From positions 233,210 through 297,209 of the forward strand of contig NZ_JAPZVP010000004.1 in the NCBI RefSeq assembly GCF_027622875.1: a DNA stretch of 64,000 bases, read 5' to 3'. Of this stretch, positions 53,538 to 60,998 are shown piece after piece (within the stretch, counting starts at the first letter, position 1; each line of letters opens with the position of its first letter). The stretch comes from Glycomyces luteolus (GTDB lineage: Bacteria; Actinomycetota; Actinomycetes; Mycobacteriales; Micromonosporaceae). Position numbers and translations under genes: made by a program. The notes beneath the pieces are model-generated. The model made no database searches. It had not been told where the DNA came from and was given only the letters and a program-made list of their open reading frames with translations.

Positions 53538-55208
53538 CTAGGCCGCCTCGGCGATCCAGTCCTCCACGACACCGGTCATGGTCGCCAGCGGGATCGACCC
53601 GTTGGCGAGGATCCGGTCGTGGAAGTGCCGCAGGTCGAACGCGTCCCCGAGCGCCTCCCGGGCCCGGTCCCGCAGCGCGCCGATGTGCCTACGCCCGATC
53701 ATGTACGCCAGCGCCTGGCCCGGCCAGGCGATGTAGCGGTCGATCTCGTTGTCGATGTTCACCTCTGACAGCGCCGTGTTGTCCCGCATGAACGCGACCG
53801 CGCGCTCGCGAGACCACCCGAACACGTGCATCCCGGTGTCCACCACCAGCCGGCACGCCCGCCAGGCGTCGAACGAGACCATCCCGAGCCGCTGCAGGTC
53901 CCCGCTGTAGAGCCCGATCTCGTCGCAGAGCCGCTCGGTGTACAGGCCCCAGCCCTCGCCGAACGCGGTGACGTAGGCGAACCGCCGGAACTGCGGCAGC
54001 CCCTCCAAGGTCTGCCCGAGCGCGAACTGGAGGTGGTGCCCGGGAACGGACTCGTGGAAGGCGAGCGCCTCGTACTCGAACCGGGCCCGACTCGAGGGCT
54101 CGTACGTGTTCACCCAGTGCGTGCCCGGCCGGGACCCGTCGGCGGCGGGCACCGTGTAGTAGGCGAGGGTCGCGCCCTTCGCGGCCGCTTCCGGGATCAC
54201 CTCCACTGAGCACGGGGCGATGTCGTAGTCGAGGAACGCCTTCGGGAGCGCCTCCTCGGCCCGCCGCAGCGCGAGCGTGACATCGGCGAGGATCTGGTCC
54301 GGGGTCTCGTACCGCAGCGTCAGGTCGCTCCGGAGCCTGTGGATGAGCTCGGCGGCATCGGACGTGCCGAGCGCCCGGGCCCCGATCTCCGCGAACTCCT
54401 CCCGCAGTCGGGCGACCTCCTCGAGCCCGATCCGGTGCACCGCTTCGGGACTCAGGTCGGTGGTGGTGAACTGCCGCGATGCTGCCGCGTACCCGTCCGA
54501 CCCGCCGGGGACGAAGCAGACCCCGACGTAATCGTCGAGACGCGAGTTCGGCAGGAACTCCTCCTGGAGCGCCTCCCGCCACCGCAGCAGCGACGGCCGC
54601 ACCCGCTCGGCCACAAGCGCGGCGGCCTCGTCCTTCCATCCTTCGACCCCTGTGGGGGTCGGCGAGACGAGCGGATCGTCCGCCACCGCCGTCCCGAGGT
54701 AGTCGTCGATCTGCTCGATGACCCCCAGCACGCCGCGCCGGGTCTGGTACCGCCCTTCGGAAGCGGCGAGCCGGTACCGCTCCAGGACCGCGTCGAAGTA
54801 GTCCCCGAGCGAGCCGAGCCGGACCAGGTAGTCCCGGCTCCGCTGCTCGGAGTTCAGGCTCAGGCGCGGCAGCGAGGACAGCATCGTGGACACGGGTCCG
54901 GTGATGGTGTTCGAGAGCCCGACCTCCCCGAGGGCCGCTTCGATGCTCGCCGTCTGGTCGGCGATGAGCCGCGCGAGCATCGAGCGCGTGATCCGGTCCT
55001 GCCCCTCGAGCGCACCCGCGTCGATCGCGGCGAGGCCCTCGCCGATCTCGGCATGGTGCGCGAGCCGGACGCGGTCCCCCTCCCGGCTCGGATCCGGCAG
55101 CTTGTCGTCGTATCCCGGAATCCCGTAGACGCTGGCCGATGTGGGGTTGTCGGCCAGATGAAAGTCGAAGTACCGCTGCGCCAGCGCAGCGAGCTGAGGA
55201 TCGCCCAT
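53538..55208 (-). CDS. DUF885 family protein (metallopeptidase-like)
   Basis: 556 residues. DUF885 proteins share the gluzincin fold; here the zinc motif reads ALAFHESVPGHHLQ (HExxxGHH), followed by the EGWGLYTERLCDEIG segment that supplies the third ligand glutamate. Typical N-terminus DPQLAALAQRYFDFHLADNPTSASVYGIPGYDD. Likely cytoplasmic carboxypeptidase-type enzyme; substrate unknown. ATG at 55208 is chosen because TAGGGT ends 7 nt upstream. Confidence 0.92.
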   Translation of the reverse strand: MGDPQLAALAQRYFDFHLADNPTSASVYGIPGYDDKLPDPSREGDRVRLAHHAEIGEGLAAIDAGALEGQDRITRSMLARLIADQTASIEAALGEVGLSNTITGPVSTMLSSLPRLSLNSEQRSRDYLVRLGSLGDYFDAVLERYRLAASEGRYQTRRGVLGVIEQIDDYLGTAVADDPLVSPTPTGVEGWKDEAAALVAERVRPSLLRWREALQEEFLPNSRLDDYVGVCFVPGGSDGYAAASRQFTTTDLSPEAVHRIGLEEVARLREEFAEIGARALGTSDAAELIHRLRSDLTLRYETPDQILADVTLALRRAEEALPKAFLDYDIAPCSVEVIPEAAAKGATLAYYTVPAADGSRPGTHWVNTYEPSSRARFEYEALAFHESVPGHHLQFALGQTLEGLPQFRRFAYVTAFGEGWGLYTERLCDEIGLYSGDLQRLGMVSFDAWRACRLVVDTGMHVFGWSRERAVAFMRDNTALSEVNIDNEIDRYIAWPGQALAYMIGRRHIGALRDRAREALGDAFDLRHFHDRILANGSIPLATMTGVVEDWIAEAA

Positions 55209-55215
55209 GAACACG

Positions 55216-55221
55216 ACCCTA
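55216..55221 (-). promoter_or_regulatory. -10 element for leaderless DUF885 gene
   Basis: TAGGGT on the minus strand, 7 nt before the ATG. Confidence 0.5.
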
Positions 55222-55275
55222 CTTCGACCGAGTGGGCTATAGATGGGAGCCGTAGCCGACACGAGGAGCACGCCG

Positions 55276-55890
55276 ATGGGCGCCAAGGCCGCCATTGTCT
55301 ATATAGGAGAAGGACTGCCGCGGGACGCGCTGCGGAACGCGCCGCCGTTCGACCCGGTCGCCTCCGCCGAACTCGCCGAAGCCGTGCTCGGCGCGCCCGT
55401 GAGCGAGGTCGGCCGGGCTCCCCTCGCCGCATCGACCTGGCCGGAGGCGCCGGAGATCAGCGCCGTGAGCTTCCCGGATTTCGACCTGGTCTGCTTCAAA
55501 CCGCTCGCGCAGGACCGCCCGAGCGACCTGACCGAGTGGATCCGCGCCATGTCCCCGGCGGGGAACGCCTGCGGCGTCTTCATGTACAGCGTCTACGACT
55601 ACCTCTCGATGGCGGTGTGGGAGCACGGGGACGTCCGCCGCTCGCTCAGCCTCACGCCCGACGAGGGCATCTTGGAGGACCTGGGCGAGCGCTACCCGTT
55701 CGAGACCGCGTTCTGGAACGGCGACCATTCGATCCACGACTTCGCCCCCGACTACCCGTTCCCGTTCCACCCGCTCGAACTCGGAGAAGCGACCCTGGGC
55801 GGATGGTTCGGCTTCCACCTCGAAGGCGTGCCGAATGCGGGAGTGGACGCCTGGTCGATCGAGATGCCGTGTTACCGCCGGACGGAGTGA
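55276..55890 (+). CDS. DUF6928 family protein
   Basis: 204 residues. Conserved features I recognise from this actinobacterial family: N-terminal MGAKAAIVYIGEGLPRDALR, then FMYSVYDYLSMAVWEHGDVRRSLSLTPDEGILEDLGERYPFE and FPFHPLELGEATLGGWFGFHLEGVP. Function unknown. ATG at 55276 has a GAGGAGCA ribosome site, better than the ATG at 55243. Confidence 0.8.
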   Translation: MGAKAAIVYIGEGLPRDALRNAPPFDPVASAELAEAVLGAPVSEVGRAPLAASTWPEAPEISAVSFPDFDLVCFKPLAQDRPSDLTEWIRAMSPAGNACGVFMYSVYDYLSMAVWEHGDVRRSLSLTPDEGILEDLGERYPFETAFWNGDHSIHDFAPDYPFPFHPLELGEATLGGWFGFHLEGVPNAGVDAWSIEMPCYRRTE

Positions 55891-55915
55891 GCATGGGTGT
55901 GGCATGGTGAGCGGC

Positions 55916-56485
55916 ATGTCTGCAGCTCTCGTTCTGCCGAGCAGCGTCGACGAGGCGGTATCGCTGACGTCGGCCGGCCACTCGTTCAAGTACGTGCACT
56001 TCTGGGGCCACTCGCCCGAGGCGGACGGCAGCGCCGGGCGCGGCTGCCTCAGCCAGTGGTGGCCTGCGGCTTTCACCGAGGACGGGCACCGCTTCGCCTC
56101 CGCCGAGCACTACATGATGGCGCACAAGGCCTGGCTCTTCGGCGACGACGCCTCCGCCAGGAAGATCCTCGCCGCGGGCCACCCGGGCGAGGCCCAGGCG
56201 CTCGGCCGAAAGGTCCGCGGCTTCGACCAGAAGGTCTGGGAGGCAGAGCGTTTCGGCATCGTCGTGCGCGGCAGCCTCGCCAAGTTCGGCCGCCACGGCG
56301 ACCTCCTCGCCTACCTCCTCGGCACGAAGCACCGCGTCCTCGTCGAGGCCAGCCCCCGCGACCGCATCTGGGGCATCGGCCTCGGCGAGACCGACCCCCT
56401 CGCGGCCTCCCCGGAGACCTGGAAGGGCCTCAACCTCCTCGGCTTCGCCCTCATGGAAGCCCGCACCCGACTCGCCGCCTCCTGA
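55916..56485 (+). CDS. NADAR family protein (YbiA-like)
   Basis: 189 residues. NADAR fold: YVHFWGHSP, CLSQWWPAAFTEDGHRFASAEHYMMAHKAWLFGD, KVRGFDQKVWEAERFGIVVRGSLAKF and SPRDRIWGIGL, which carry the substrate-pocket residues. YbiA-type enzymes cleave reactive riboflavin intermediates; other members remove ADP-ribose from guanine in DarT toxin systems. No DarT is nearby, so the riboflavin-type role is as likely. Confidence 0.9.
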   Translation: MSAALVLPSSVDEAVSLTSAGHSFKYVHFWGHSPEADGSAGRGCLSQWWPAAFTEDGHRFASAEHYMMAHKAWLFGDDASARKILAAGHPGEAQALGRKVRGFDQKVWEAERFGIVVRGSLAKFGRHGDLLAYLLGTKHRVLVEASPRDRIWGIGLGETDPLAASPETWKGLNLLGFALMEARTRLAAS

Positions 56486-56495
56486 AGGACCGACA

Positions 56496-57065
56496 ATGAA
56501 CGATCTCTCCGGCGCCGCCGGATACCTCCTCGAAGCCGGCATGCTCAAGCGCGCCCGCCGCTCCGGCTGGTGGATCGCCGGGGTCCGCGACCCCGAGAGC
56601 ATCGCCGAGCACAGCTGGCGGGCGGCGATGACCGGCATGGTCATCGCCAGCCTCGAAGGCGCCGACCCCTCCCGTACCGCGATGCTGCTCGTCCTCCACG
56701 ACACGCCCGAGACCCGCATCGGCGACATCCCGAAGATCGGCCGCGACTACCTCACCGCCACCGACGCCGCCTCGGTCGTCGCCGACCAGACCGCCGCATG
56801 CCCCGACCGGGTCAAGGCCACAGTCCATGACGCCATCGCCGAATTCGAAGCGGGCGAGACCCCCGAAGCGATCTGCGCCAAGGACGCCGACAAGCTCGAA
56901 TGCCTGATCCAAGCCGTCGAATACCGCCACCAAGGCGTCACGACCGTGCAGCCCTGGATCGACAGCAGCCTAGCCGCCCTCCAAACCGAAACCGCCCGCT
57001 CCCTCGCCCGAGAACTCCTGGAAGCCGAACCCCTGGCCTGGGAGCAGACCCGCGAAGCGAAGTGA
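56496..57065 (+). CDS. HD-domain phosphohydrolase (YfbR/5'-deoxynucleotidase-like)
   Basis: 189 residues. HD hydrolase with HSWRAAMTG, the HD pair in LLVLHDTPETRIGDIP, and the final acidic ligand in AKDADKLECLIQAVEYRHQG. This layout is that of HD_3/YfbR-type dNMP 5'-nucleotidases. Ten bp after the NADAR gene, so probably cotranscribed; ends at the shared terminator. Confidence 0.88.
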   Translation: MNDLSGAAGYLLEAGMLKRARRSGWWIAGVRDPESIAEHSWRAAMTGMVIASLEGADPSRTAMLLVLHDTPETRIGDIPKIGRDYLTATDAASVVADQTAACPDRVKATVHDAIAEFEAGETPEAICAKDADKLECLIQAVEYRHQGVTTVQPWIDSSLAALQTETARSLARELLEAEPLAWEQTREAK

Positions 57066-57068
57066 AAA

Positions 57069-57103
57069 CGAAAGAGCCCGGACCGGCTTGCGCCGTCCGG
57101 GCT
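57069..57103. terminator. Bidirectional terminator, copy 1 of a duplicated element
   Basis: Stem AGCCCGGAC / GTCCGGGCT with an 11-nt loop, preceded by GAAAG. An identical 35-nt copy is at 59181-59215. It separates the convergent HD gene and rsr. Confidence 0.8.
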
Positions 57104-57127
57104 CGATCCACTGTCGAGGTCCGCTTC

Positions 57128-58693
57128 TCAGAAGGGCCAGTCCGCGTTTCGGCCGGACTCCAGGAGTCCGATCATCGCGAACGCGGCGTCGGTCAGCCCG
57201 CCAAAGGTATGGCGGGTGCCCGCCCCCGACGGGGCGTGTCCGTGCCGGTATCCGGCCAGATTCCAGGTGTAGACCATCCGGTCCCCGGGCACCGCTGCGG
57301 TCACGTCGCGGCCGCCGCCGAAATGAGCCTGCTCGTCGGTCAGGATCACCACCCGGTCGTGGTCCTGATAGTGCTTGCGGACTGCGCTCTCGGTACTGGT
57401 GCCCGACCCGATGAAGTATCCGTCGGACTTCCACCGCTCGACGGCCCGCAGGAGCGACTCGCCGGGCCGCTGCCGGAAGGTCTTGGTGCGGTCGGAGAAC
57501 GAGACCACATCCGCGGCGGCGCACCGGCGTGCGAGGGCGAGACCGAACACGGTGGCCGCGTCCCATCGCATCAGCGAGCCGTCGCGGGAGAAACCGGAAC
57601 GCATCGAGCCCGAGGTGTCCACCAGGATCAGCGTCCGGCCGGGCAGCCCGGGCACGTTCGCCAGTGAAGCGTCCAAGGCCTGTTCCAGGGCGTAGCTCCA
57701 CCGCAGCGAGGGCGCGGCCCGGTAGGCCGAGAGGAACCGCATCGGGAGCTGCCGGGACTTCGCGACCTCGCCGGGGTCGGCGAGTCGCGCGGCCACGAGT
57801 TCGGCGGCCCAGTCCGCGACCTCGGCCTCGTCGAAATTGCGCAGGTTCCGCAGCTGCGCCATGTATCCCATGGACGGAATGAGCGCTTCCCACAGCCGGG
57901 CCTTGGGCACCTTCGACCCGACCAGCGACAGCGCGTCCTCCCAGCTCATGCCCGCTTCGCGGAGTCGATCGGGATCGAGCACCACCCTCGGGTCCTCGGT
58001 CGCACGGGCCCGGAGCGCCTGGTTCGCGCGGATCGTCGTCAGGCGCTCGGGCACGGTCTCGACCCGTCCGTAGCGGCGGTCGAGGAGGTGCCCGAACAGG
58101 TCGCCCTGGCGCTCGTCGCGGGGTGCGGCATGCACGAGGTTGAGCACGTCGCCGAAACGGTAGCCCTTCGCGGCGGTGTCGTATTTGAGCGCCGCCCGCT
58201 CGGTGTACAGCCGCGCAGCGGCGTCGGCGATGCCCCGCTTGACCGGTTTCGGGACGGCCCGGCCGTACGCGGAGGCCCAGTAGGCAAGGGCTTCCCCCGG
58301 CTCGTCGGGGCGCTGCAGCACCGAGTCCACGATCTGACGGCCGCCGGGGATGCCCTTCTCCGCCAAGGCCTTCGCGGCCTCGAGCGCGCCGACCAGCGCT
58401 GCGGAGCGCAGGTTCGCGCCGTTGCGGAGCCAGGCCAGGAACCGCGCGGTCCAGGCCGGGTCGTCGACCGCCGCGGTCCGGACGAGGGCGCGGTATCGGT
58501 CGTCGCGGGCGTCCGCGGCCTCATAGAAGGTCTGCTCGCCGACCATGTTGGTGACCGCGAGCAGGAAGAGCTCCGAGCGGGTGTCGCGGGAGTATCCGGG
58601 AGCGCCTTCATAGGTGCGCCCTTTGGCGTCGGCGCCGGAACGAACGGGTGATTCGAGCGCGGGTCGCGCGGTGGCCTTGTTGAACTTCGCCAT
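57128..58693 (-). CDS. rsr: Ro60-like RNA-binding protein Rsr (TROVE + vWA)
   Basis: 521 residues. TROVE domain ~1-340 of HEAT-like helical repeats (SRDTRSELFLLAVTNMVGEQTFYEAADARDDRYRALVRTAA, FLAWLRNGANLRSAALVGALEAAKAL), then a von Willebrand A domain with MIDAS motif LVDTSGSM, STESAV and ILTDEQ. Bacterial Ro orthologues bind misfolded RNA on the ring rim and are tethered by Y RNAs to exonucleases such as PNPase. ATG at 58693 has an AAGGAACC ribosome site; longer starts would run through the Y RNA genes. Confidence 0.93.
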   Translation of the reverse strand: MAKFNKATARPALESPVRSGADAKGRTYEGAPGYSRDTRSELFLLAVTNMVGEQTFYEAADARDDRYRALVRTAAVDDPAWTARFLAWLRNGANLRSAALVGALEAAKALAEKGIPGGRQIVDSVLQRPDEPGEALAYWASAYGRAVPKPVKRGIADAAARLYTERAALKYDTAAKGYRFGDVLNLVHAAPRDERQGDLFGHLLDRRYGRVETVPERLTTIRANQALRARATEDPRVVLDPDRLREAGMSWEDALSLVGSKVPKARLWEALIPSMGYMAQLRNLRNFDEAEVADWAAELVAARLADPGEVAKSRQLPMRFLSAYRAAPSLRWSYALEQALDASLANVPGLPGRTLILVDTSGSMRSGFSRDGSLMRWDAATVFGLALARRCAAADVVSFSDRTKTFRQRPGESLLRAVERWKSDGYFIGSGTSTESAVRKHYQDHDRVVILTDEQAHFGGGRDVTAAVPGDRMVYTWNLAGYRHGHAPSGAGTRHTFGGLTDAAFAMIGLLESGRNADWPF

Positions 58694-58729
58694 AAGGGGT
58701 TCCTTCCGAACCGGAAGGCCGGACGGTCC

Positions 58730-58844
58730 GCGGATGCCCGAGTTCAGGCCGGCGCGGGACCGAGCCGGCAGTCCGAAGACCGCTTGGGATTCGAACCCTG
58801 CTCGCACACCAGAAGTAGCCCGCGCCATCGCACCGGGCACCCGC
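58730..58844 (-). ncRNA. Candidate YrlA-type Y RNA, module 2 (adjacent to rsr)
   Basis: On the minus strand: outer stem GCGGGTGCCCG / CGGGCATCCGC (58834-58844 with 58730-58740, one G-U), T-arm-like CAGGG-TTCGAAT-CCCAA (58784-58800), then a 6-bp acceptor-like helix GCGGTC-TTCG-GACTGC capped by a stable UUCG loop (58768-58783), then a D-arm-like CGGC...GCCG hairpin (58749-58767). Boundaries are approximate and the T stem is weak (only three strong pairs). The order T arm, capped acceptor, D arm is that of YrlA, not of a tRNA. Confidence 0.65.
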
Positions 58845-58915
58845 TTTGCACGTCCGGCCTCCCGACGATCGGGCGGGACCTGTGAGCGGAGGGCGGCGCA
58901 GCCGAGGAATGAGTC

Positions 58916-59019
58916 GACGGCAGGACACTGCCAGTGCTCTATCCGACTGAGCCACACCGCGGCAACCGCGATGACGGGATTCGAACCCGCGACCTCTGGA
59001 TCCGAAGGAACCCGCCGTC
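58916..59019 (-). ncRNA. Candidate YrlA-type Y RNA, module 1
   Basis: On the minus strand in order: outer stem strand GACGGCGGG (59011-59019), CCAG, a five-base AGGTC variable-loop-like link, T arm GCGGG-TTCGAAT-CCCGT (58974-58990), acceptor-like helix CATCGCGG / CCGCGGTG closed by a TTG loop (58955-58973), two-base TG link, D arm GCTC-AGTCGGATA-GAGC-A (58935-58954), CTGG pairing with the earlier CCAG, and the outer strand CCTGCCGTC (58916-58924). Every tRNA core element is present but the two halves are swapped around a closed acceptor, as in the bacterial Y RNA YrlA, and the Rsr gene lies just downstream. Confidence 0.82.
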
Positions 59020-59180
59020 TGCGCACCGGCAGCGCCGCTTTCCGATTACAAGCCCTCCCGAGATCAAGGCGTCAGCGGGGTTTCGTTGGAATGAAGTATC
59101 CGCGGACTGCGCACCGGGAGGTGCGGCACTCAACATACAAGGTGCTGTCTCCCTGAGCCACAGCATTTCCGGAGGAAAAG

Positions 59181-59215
59181 CGAAAGAGCCCGGACCGGCT
59201 TGCGCCGTCCGGGCT
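59181..59215. terminator. Terminator-like hairpin, copy 2 of duplicated element
   Basis: Identical over 35 nt to 57069-57103; some similarity continues on both sides (GAAAA before, CCACTGTC after). It lies upstream of the Y RNA modules on their strand. Confidence 0.75.
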
Positions 59216-59235
59216 GTTCCCACTGTCTCAAGGCG

Positions 59236-59299
59236 GCTCCCCTCCTCAAGGCCTATGCGCATCTATCCCCGCAGGTAGCAACCCTGAGAACCCGCCTAG
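59236..59299. repeat. 64-bp direct repeat, left copy
   Basis: 60 of 64 bases match 60999-61062. It contains CTATCCCCGCAGGTAGCAAC and ends GAACCCGCCTAG. A weaker third copy of the core lies near 62838-62863. Confidence 0.75.
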
Positions 59300-59320
59300 A
59301 GGCCCTGACAACCCTAATCT

Positions 59321-59363
59321 GCTGACTTAGAGGTGTGCTAACTTAGAAGGAATCTAAGTTAGC
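59321..59363 (+). promoter_or_regulatory. Palindromic operator of the ATPase gene
   Basis: Perfect 11-bp arms GCTAACTTAGA / TCTAAGTTAGC with a 5-bp spacer (59337-59363), plus a further half-site GCTGACTTAG at 59321-59330. Located 20-60 bp before the ATPase start; probably bound by a winged-helix protein, perhaps the ATPase itself. Confidence 0.65.
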
Positions 59364-59382
59364 GGAACTGGTCGGGGGTGGC

Positions 59383-60828
59383 ATGCGCAAGGCTCCGTTC
59401 GTAGGGCGCAAACGGGAGATGGCAGATCTGCGGTGGCGACAGGAACTGGTCGAGCGTGATGGCGAGGGTGTCGCCGTCGCCATCCGGGGCCGTCGGCAGG
59501 CGGGCAAGTCGAGGCTGGTCGAGCAGTATTGCGTCGAGGCGGCGCTGCCGAGGCTGTACTTCCAAGCAAGCAGGGGGGTCGGAACCGCCGAATCGCTCGA
59601 GCTGTTCATGGCCGCGCTTCGGACCTCGGACCTCCCGGGGGCCTCTGCTCTGCCGAGTGCGGCGCCTCGAACATGGCTGGAGGCGTTCGAACTGCTCGCG
59701 CTCGCTCTGCCCGAGGACCGCGTTTCGGTCGTGGTCATAGACGAGATCCCATGGTTGTTCCAGCAGGATTCGCGCCTTGAAGGCTATCTGCAGACGGCAT
59801 GGGACCGGCTGCTCAAGAGGAAGCCAGTGCTACTGCTGTTGGTGGGCAGCGATATCCACATGATGGAGGCGTTCATCGGCTATGACCGTCCGTTCTACGG
59901 GCGAGCGGATCCGATGGTGGTCAAGCCGTTGAACCCCGCGGATACTGCGGAGCTCACCGGCCTGAACGGAGTCGACGCGCTCGACGCCTACCTGATCACC
60001 GGCGGATTCCCTGCGCTCTGCAGAACGTGGGGCGACGGTTCGAATGCCCTGGACTTCTTCGCCGAGCAGTGCCGCAGAGCGACGAGTCCCCTGTTCACCA
60101 TCGGTGAGCAGATGTTGGACTCGGAGTTCCCGCAACCGGATCAGACCCGCAAGGTGTTCTCGGCGATCGGGAGCGGTGAGCGGACCTTCGGCAATATCGC
60201 AGCCCATGCGGGGCGGGGCCCGGACGAACCGATCAAGTCAGGCTCGCTCGGCCCTATCCTCAACCGGCTCCACGACAAGTACGCGATCGCCTTCGATCAG
60301 CCTCTCGCCACCCGACCCGGCAATGGCGGCAAGCTGTACCGCGTCGCCGATTCGTATCTGCGGTTGTACTTGGCGATGCTCGCCGGCGCCTATGAGGAAG
60401 TGAAGCGCGATCGTCATGAGCAGGCGCTGCGGATGATCAAGCGGCGATGGGAAAGCTGGCGCGGCCGGGCGATCGAGCCGGTGGTTCGCGAAGCGCTCGC
60501 TCGCGCGTCCGCCTCGGACGAGTTTCCGTGGCCGGAGGCGGTCGAGGTCGGTGGCTGGTGGCCGCGAAGCTTCGACCCAGAGGTGGACCTCGTCGGGGCA
60601 GACCGCGGACCCGTGGCGAGGACGGTCTTCTATACGGGCTCGATCAAATGGCTCGGCACGCCCTTCGACCGCCATGATCTGAACAGCCTCAGGAAATCCG
60701 CGGGGGCGGTTCCCGGGGCTTCGGATGATGAGAGCGGCATGGTGGTGGTCAGTCGATCCGGTGTAGCAGACGGCGTGGTCGCCGACCTCGTGTGGGGGCC
60801 GGAAGACGTCTTGGCCGCATGGGGCTGA
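59383..60828 (+). CDS. DUF234-type STAND/AAA ATPase
   Basis: 481 residues. N-terminal P-loop NTPase: FVGRKREM, Walker A RGRRQAGKSRL, Walker B VVVIDEIPWL, and LLLVGSDIHMM (sensor 1). YLITGGFPALCRTW follows, then a winged-helix-like middle region (~260-310) and the C-terminal DUF234 domain (YRVADSYLRLYLAML, FDPEVDLVGAD, a PD-(D/E)xK-like strand ending in IKW). The family is widespread in archaea and actinobacteria with unknown function. ATG start follows the operator. Lies between 64-bp direct repeats and has lower GC than its neighbours. Confidence 0.88.
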   Translation: MRKAPFVGRKREMADLRWRQELVERDGEGVAVAIRGRRQAGKSRLVEQYCVEAALPRLYFQASRGVGTAESLELFMAALRTSDLPGASALPSAAPRTWLEAFELLALALPEDRVSVVVIDEIPWLFQQDSRLEGYLQTAWDRLLKRKPVLLLLVGSDIHMMEAFIGYDRPFYGRADPMVVKPLNPADTAELTGLNGVDALDAYLITGGFPALCRTWGDGSNALDFFAEQCRRATSPLFTIGEQMLDSEFPQPDQTRKVFSAIGSGERTFGNIAAHAGRGPDEPIKSGSLGPILNRLHDKYAIAFDQPLATRPGNGGKLYRVADSYLRLYLAMLAGAYEEVKRDRHEQALRMIKRRWESWRGRAIEPVVREALARASASDEFPWPEAVEVGGWWPRSFDPEVDLVGADRGPVARTVFYTGSIKWLGTPFDRHDLNSLRKSAGAVPGASDDESGMVVVSRSGVADGVVADLVWGPEDVLAAWG

Positions 60829-60860
60829 CTTCAGCGGGGAATGAGGTCTCCGATCATCCG

Positions 60861-60912
60861 CCAAATGCAAGTTGAGCAGGCTTACATTTCGGGGATCTTC
60901 GCTTGCATTTGG
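60861..60912. repeat. Inverted repeats downstream of the ATPase
   Basis: Perfect 11-bp arms CCAAATGCAAG (60861-60871) and CTTGCATTTGG (60902-60912). A third, imperfect CTTACATTT lies between them (60881-60889). Confidence 0.6.
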
Positions 60913-60962
60913 TTCGTGCCGCGCCAAGCCGCCGAGCTTCGACCTGGCTCGCGATGACAAAG

Positions 60963-60994
60963 CAAGAAGGCCGGTCTCTCGACCGGCCTTCTTG
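60963..60994. terminator. Strong bidirectional terminator
   Basis: Perfect 14-bp stem CAAGAAGGCCGGTC / GACCGGCCTTCTTG with a TCTC loop, serving the ATPase and the convergent gene 61123-62142. Confidence 0.9.
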
Positions 60995-60998
60995 TACC

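Noticed and set aside
58730..59019. Split or circularly permuted tRNA gene
   Set aside because: The arms could be read as a permuted tRNA, but there is no anticodon arm, the acceptor ends are joined by a short cap, and an Rsr gene follows. The Y RNA explanation fits all of these better.
58694..59026. N-terminal extension of the Rsr protein
   Set aside because: The frame stays open upstream to 59026, but it translates the tRNA-like arms, whereas ATG 58693 has a proper ribosome site and matches where TROVE proteins begin.
59236..59299. Minus-strand promoter for the Y RNAs inside the 64-bp repeat
   Set aside because: GGGGATAGAT looks a little like a -10, but the right-hand copy of the repeat has no gene to drive and no well-spaced -35 was found.
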